The notes under the pieces are model-generated. The model was not told where the DNA came from. It saw nothing but the letters and a program-made list of their open reading frames with translations, and ran no database searches. Shown here piece by piece: positions 59,694 to 64,000 of a stretch of 64,000 bases of DNA; within the stretch, counting starts at the first letter, position 1; the number at the start of each line of letters is the position of its first letter. The stretch lies in contig PQWQ01000012.1 in assembly GCA_002943765.1 (NCBI GenBank), positions 620,001 through 684,000 on the forward strand, written 5' to 3'. This DNA is from Psoroptes ovis (taxonomy: Eukaryota; Arthropoda; Arachnida; Sarcoptiformes; Psoroptidae). The position numbers were made by a program, and so were the translations under genes.

Positions 59694-61665
59694 TATATAT
59701 TTCAAATGCCCATTGGCTATAATGGACAAATTATTTTATAAGCATTTTAGCATGTTGCAATTGCAATGCAATATGTAAAAAATGCAATGATAATTGCCAA
59801 ATTATCAAAAATGAATATTTTATTTTTTTAACCAGGTAAATTATTTTGAGAATTTCGACTATGTAATTTGTCGATTTAATTGCTGTTGTGGTCATAGTTT
59901 TTGAATTGTTGAATTAATTAATTTAATTGTTTCTAAAATTCTTTGCTTTAATTATTATAAAGACCACAACAACCACCACCATCATCATTATCATCATGTG
60001 ATTTTGATCAATCAAATTGCAGCAAAAAAAAATAATTACACTGTAAACGCCCCTTCAAAAATAATTTAACAACAACTTAAAAGCAACAAATTCATTTATG
60101 AATAATATTGATATTATTCATTTAATAAAATATTGAAAAAATTAAAATTAAAAATGAACGTCAAATCTCATGTGATTCTGATCGTTATTGAAATTGAAAT
60201 GTTTTGATTTAATATAAAATCAAATTAAAATTGCGAATCATCAATCATTGATCACAAGCGATAATAAGAAGCGATGAGGAAGAAAACTCATTAAAATCCA
60301 GCAATTTAATGTGATTAACATCAATGATTACACTCATTATGACCAGTGGATATAATCATGGACATATTTTCAATTATCAACAGAATCAAATTGTTTCAAA
60401 TTGTTGGAATTTCCACCAACAATCACCTCGAATAATGCCAATGATTATCACGAAAACAATCGCTCACCAATCACTCATAAACAATCGCAAAAATATTATC
60501 AATTTGAAGAAATATCATCAATTTTCAATGACAATTACAATTTTACAATGCGGATACATAATTTCAAAATTTATTCAAATAATTATCATTATTTTATCAC
60601 CACTTTTATTACCATCATTATTATTATCGATTTAAATTTATTCAATGATAATGATGATGATGATATTTCCGAATAATAAAAACAATGTTAAACAAAGTCA
60701 AAAAAAAAATTGGGGATTGATCGATTTATGATAACAATCAATGTCATCATCATCATCATCATCAATCGTCGAAATTGTTATTATCATCAATCGTGTATTT
60801 GTCGATTCGGCAATTGGATTGATGATCATCATCAAAATGATCAAACAAACTTCGTCGATGGTAATTTGAACCGATTCACAAAAATTATCGATTGTAAATT
60901 TCCTTGTTTAACGAATGTGTAAAAATTCAAAATGTTCCATTGGTTTCATTGAAAAAATTTGAAAAACGAATTGGAAAAACGAATCAAATCTAAATAAATT
61001 CATCATTGATTAAATTTCTATGATTCATCAATTTTCATTATTATTATTACTCTGATTATCAATATTTATGTTAGTGTTCAATTCAAGAAAATTCAATTTG
61101 ATCATTGAAAAACAATGAATCGTATGTTGTTGTCCATGGACAAAATAATTCAAAATAATATAAATGAATGAATATAAATCAAGAATATCAGGAAACAAGA
61201 AGGGAAATAAGCGATCAATCGAACCACCTTACTTGAATTTACTTTAACATTGAATAGAAACGGATCTTGTAGTTTTATTATAATAATAATCATTATTATT
61301 ATTATCATGATTATTTTTCATTAATTTCTATAATTAATTTCTAAATTATTTTTTTTTTTTTTTGCTTACATTTTACACTATTTATTTATTTATTTTACGA
61401 AATTTGCCTCGAAGACATATTCAAGCTATCTCTATCTGAATATGTGTGTGTGTGTGGATGTATTTTCACGTTTATTATCATCGTTATTAATGCTATCATT
61501 ATTGAATTTTTCGTTTTTCAATTTTCTTCGTTGAATGATATGATTGTAAATGTATGTTTTTAAAAGATAAATGCTATGAAAAATAAAATAAAACAAAAAT
61601 GAAAAATTCAAGGTAAACAGCGGGAAAAAATTTTGATTTTTTTTTTTTCGAATGAAAAATTAGGA

Positions 61666-61738
61666 GCGCCATCTCTTGACGGAACTTTGAACCAATTAAT
61701 TTTTTGGTGATTTTTTTTTGAAAATTGAAAGATGGCGC
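61666..61738. promoter_or_regulatory. inverted pair of CTCF-like motifs
   Basis: GCGCCATCT at 61666-61674 (AGATGGCGC on the minus strand) faces AGATGGCGC at 61730-61738, 56 bp apart. The flanking bases also show partial inverted similarity, so a short inverted-repeat element is an alternative. It lies about 400 bp beyond the stop codon of the small gene at 62120-62403. Confidence 0.3.
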
Positions 61739-62119
61739 GAAATTTGTCAAAATTCAAATTTTTCTTTTTGAAATTGCTTGGGCAATTGGTCAAATATTTA
61801 TAAAAAATACAGCAAAAGTAGATAAAGGATTATTGAATTGATTTATTCATTACATGAACAAAATTAAGAGAGAAAAAATTAAGCAATAATTTACATAAAA
61901 TACAAAATATAAATGTAATATATCATTGAATAATTGAATTCGTTTCAATGATGAATGGCAAAAATTCAGCGAAAATAAATTGCATCGAAAAAAATGGTAT
62001 CATTCACCATAGGCCAGTTGTACCGAGCGATTTTTCGGAGCCGTATTAGGATCAAGCATCGTTGATGAAATAATTTCAATTTTATCGAATGATAATGATG
62101 ATCATTGACCAGTGGTTAT

Positions 62120-62403
62120 TCATGGATTAGCTTGCGATTGTGCTGCCTGCTGTTCTCTGGCCCTTTGTTTATCGAGTTTTTCTACGTGAAAAATTGAATT
62201 AAATTTAAATTGATTGGAAATTTACCAATTTAAATTGACTTACTTTGTCGTTTAATCTCTCTATTAATCAAATATGCTTCAAATTCTTCTTTTGAATAAA
62301 AAAATCTAACAATTCTATCCATACAATTCAGTTGAATGTTGGCCAATTGTTGTTGTCTATCGATGTTATCGACATCGAAACCAATCGGACGGCTGGTGCT
62401 CAT
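62120..62403 (-). CDS. small two-exon protein of unknown function (73 aa)
   Basis: Exons 62403-62244 and 62181-62120, joined across a 62-nt intron with consensus donor GTAAGT and acceptor ACGTAG, phase 1. The protein begins MSTSRPIGFDVDNIDRQQQL and has a central segment CMDRIVRFFYSKEEFEAYL. It ends in a highly charged, Gln/Ala-rich helix (KKLDKQRAREQQAAQSQ). It is probably largely helical, with no signal peptide or membrane span. Codon use is ordinary, without the Asn/His runs common elsewhere in this window. The clean splice sites, sensible charge pattern and good ATG context support a real gene. I do not recognise the family. Confidence 0.65.
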
Positions 62404-64000
62404 TGTTTTTTTATTTCAAATTTTAATGATATTTCAAATAGGGATTATTAAATTTATTAAAAATTGTCAACTAAAAAATTCGGCCAATTTAATTGAAAAT
62501 AAGGCAACAACAAGGCGATTTTAAAAATAATATTTCACATTGGAATCAAATAATAATTGAAAAAAAATGAAATGAAATCAAATGTTACAATTAAAATTTT
62601 TCAAGAATAATATCAAAAAAATGATAAAGCAATAAATTCTTTTTTCTCAATTAATGATTGATAAAAATAGCAATTGCTCAATAGGCCAAATCAATTTGTA
62701 TTGAAAGTCATTGTGATTTTCATCGTTGTTTGATTAATCAAAATGATTTTCATTTACAATCACGGTAATAATTACTGATAATCATCAATGAAGATAGTTG
62801 AATCAATGTTTGATCATTAAATCAAAATCAATATTCATTAACACCGGTAAATACAAAGAAGAAGATCATAAATTCCGAAAATCAATGATTATCAATCAAT
62901 AATAACAATAATAATTAATTATAATCATATAAATTAAAAAAAAATATATGCAGAATTAGTAAAAACATGTATCATTTCAATGTATACAATGTTTTTCAAT
63001 TCATATTATTTTTCATTCATATTTTTGATGGTATTATTATTATTATTATTATATCCAAAACATGTGCTTCTACACACATTTAATTGTGCATATTGAATTG
63101 TTAATAAATATTGAAATCGTAAACAATGATTCTATCATATTTCAATACTCATAAATTCTTTGATTATTTATTGTTAAAATTCATCATAATCAATTCCTGA
63201 AGATATACGTTAGTATATAGAATGATTTGGTGGCAATTTGGTGGGAGTAATTCGTTAATTCATTCACATTTACATCATTATATTGATCAAATAATTCGTT
63301 CATATTCACAAACACAGATTTACACAAATGAACTAAATTATCATTGACTATATAATAATTAAAATATCTGAATCAATGAATTGCAGAATGATGATATTGC
63401 TATGTTGATTCTATGATGATGGTGACATTTTCGATGATCATCACCGAATCACAAACTGATGAGAACAACAATGATCGGCTGCTTTATGGTAGTAGTTTAA
63501 TATATAATAGCGGAATCTGGTGTTTTACGCGTAGAATTTTTATTCATTACGGCCATGTATTCAAAAAATAAAAACATTAAAATTCAAAATGAAAAACATG
63601 AAATGTTCAAATGAAAACATGTTTCCGTTGATTAATTATTGAACAAGAAACAGCTACAAATGCATTTATGCCCAAATATTATTTGAAACATTTTGTCCAA
63701 ATGAATGATGATAATTATGATAATTAAACTAATAATAATTACACTGGTTAATGGATTTTCTAATTGGTTTTTCGCTTTGTAAAAAATATATAAAATGTTT
63801 GCTTTGAATTTTGGAAAATGTTTTTTGAATATGTTTTCTGTATTTGTGAATGCATTAACACGACAAAAACATTTTTCAATTAATTAATTAATTAAATCAT
63901 TATTATTCATCGTTTGATACAATTTAGTTGTAGCTTTGTCATCAACGCGTTGATATCGTTCGTTGTTTTGCATTTTGAACACTGTTTTTACATTAGTTTT
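62404..64000. other. non-coding right end of the window
   Basis: 1.6 kb of AT-rich DNA upstream of the small minus-strand gene. It probably includes that gene's promoter close to 62404. No coding frame, RNA gene or repeat family was recognised apart from short TTA/ATT runs near 63035. Confidence 0.5.

Larger units (their letters stand above)
52716..62119. other. 9.4-kb stretch without convincing genes
   Basis: AT-rich DNA with CAT/GAT triplet runs (for example near 53825-53990) and only short frames lacking family resemblance or usable splice context. The left end should include the ABC transporter promoter. It contains an LTR-like block (57809-58188), two mariner-like mini-MITEs and a pair of inverted CTCF-like motifs, listed separately. 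Unrecognised small exons cannot be ruled out. Confidence 0.55.

Noticed and set aside
60324..60922. Several overlapping Ile/Asn/His-rich frames
   Set aside because: Composition-driven frames from CAT/ATT/TCA repeats, with no domain resemblance.

Overview
This 64 kb window is eukaryotic nuclear DNA. It is strongly AT-rich. Its introns are mostly very short (about 50-110 nt, GT..AG), and its proteins carry long Asn, Ser, Gln, His and Asp runs coded by AAT/CAT/GAT/TCA triplets. The gene set is metazoan and arthropod-like: X11/Mint, BTB with AT-hooks, adenylyl cyclase, CD36 family and an ABCH half-transporter. Base composition, compact introns and Asn-rich inserts suggest a chelicerate, most probably an astigmatid mite of the dust-mite/scab-mite group. 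That taxonomic call is inference. Exon structures were built by hand from splice signals, reading phase and family resemblance; every chained phase agrees.

Layout, left to right. (1) 52-7092, minus: an X11/Mint adaptor (very long disordered N-terminus, PTB, PDZ1, PDZ2), running off the left edge. (2) 7093-11045: shared 5' region of two divergent genes. (3) 11046-13380, plus: a BTB protein with three AT-hook-like motifs. (4) 13381-22228: non-coding DNA with tiny mariner-like inverted-repeat elements, an E-box doublet and a CTCF-like motif. (5) 22229-39715, plus: a ten-exon transmembrane adenylyl cyclase of 1816 residues. Its 11.4 kb second intron holds an apparently intact non-LTR retrotransposon (25975-30392), a nested minus-strand multi-pass membrane protein (31070-32466) and small inverted-repeat elements. 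(6) 40161-42141, minus: a SAM-like protein with a Thr-rich linker. (7) 43482-49480, plus: two tandem CD36/scavenger-receptor-B genes with unusually long N-terminal tails. (8) 49825-52715, minus: an ABCH-type half-transporter, convergent with the CD36 pair. (9) 52716-62119: about 9.4 kb without convincing genes, holding an LTR-like block and two more mariner-like mini-elements. (10) 62120-62403, minus: a two-exon gene for an unrecognised 73-residue protein. (11) 62404-64000: nothing recognisable.

The genes do not form one pathway. The CD36 pair and the ABCH transporter are neighbours that both act on lipids or hydrophobic ligands in known relatives, but a functional link here is only speculation. 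Points most worth checking are the altered C1 substrate loop of the adenylyl cyclase, the family of six roughly 80-bp mariner-ended hairpins, the CD36 cytosolic tails and paralogue intron differences, a candidate 6-nt microexon in the X11/Mint PTB domain, and the nested receptor-like gene whose N-terminus is unresolved.
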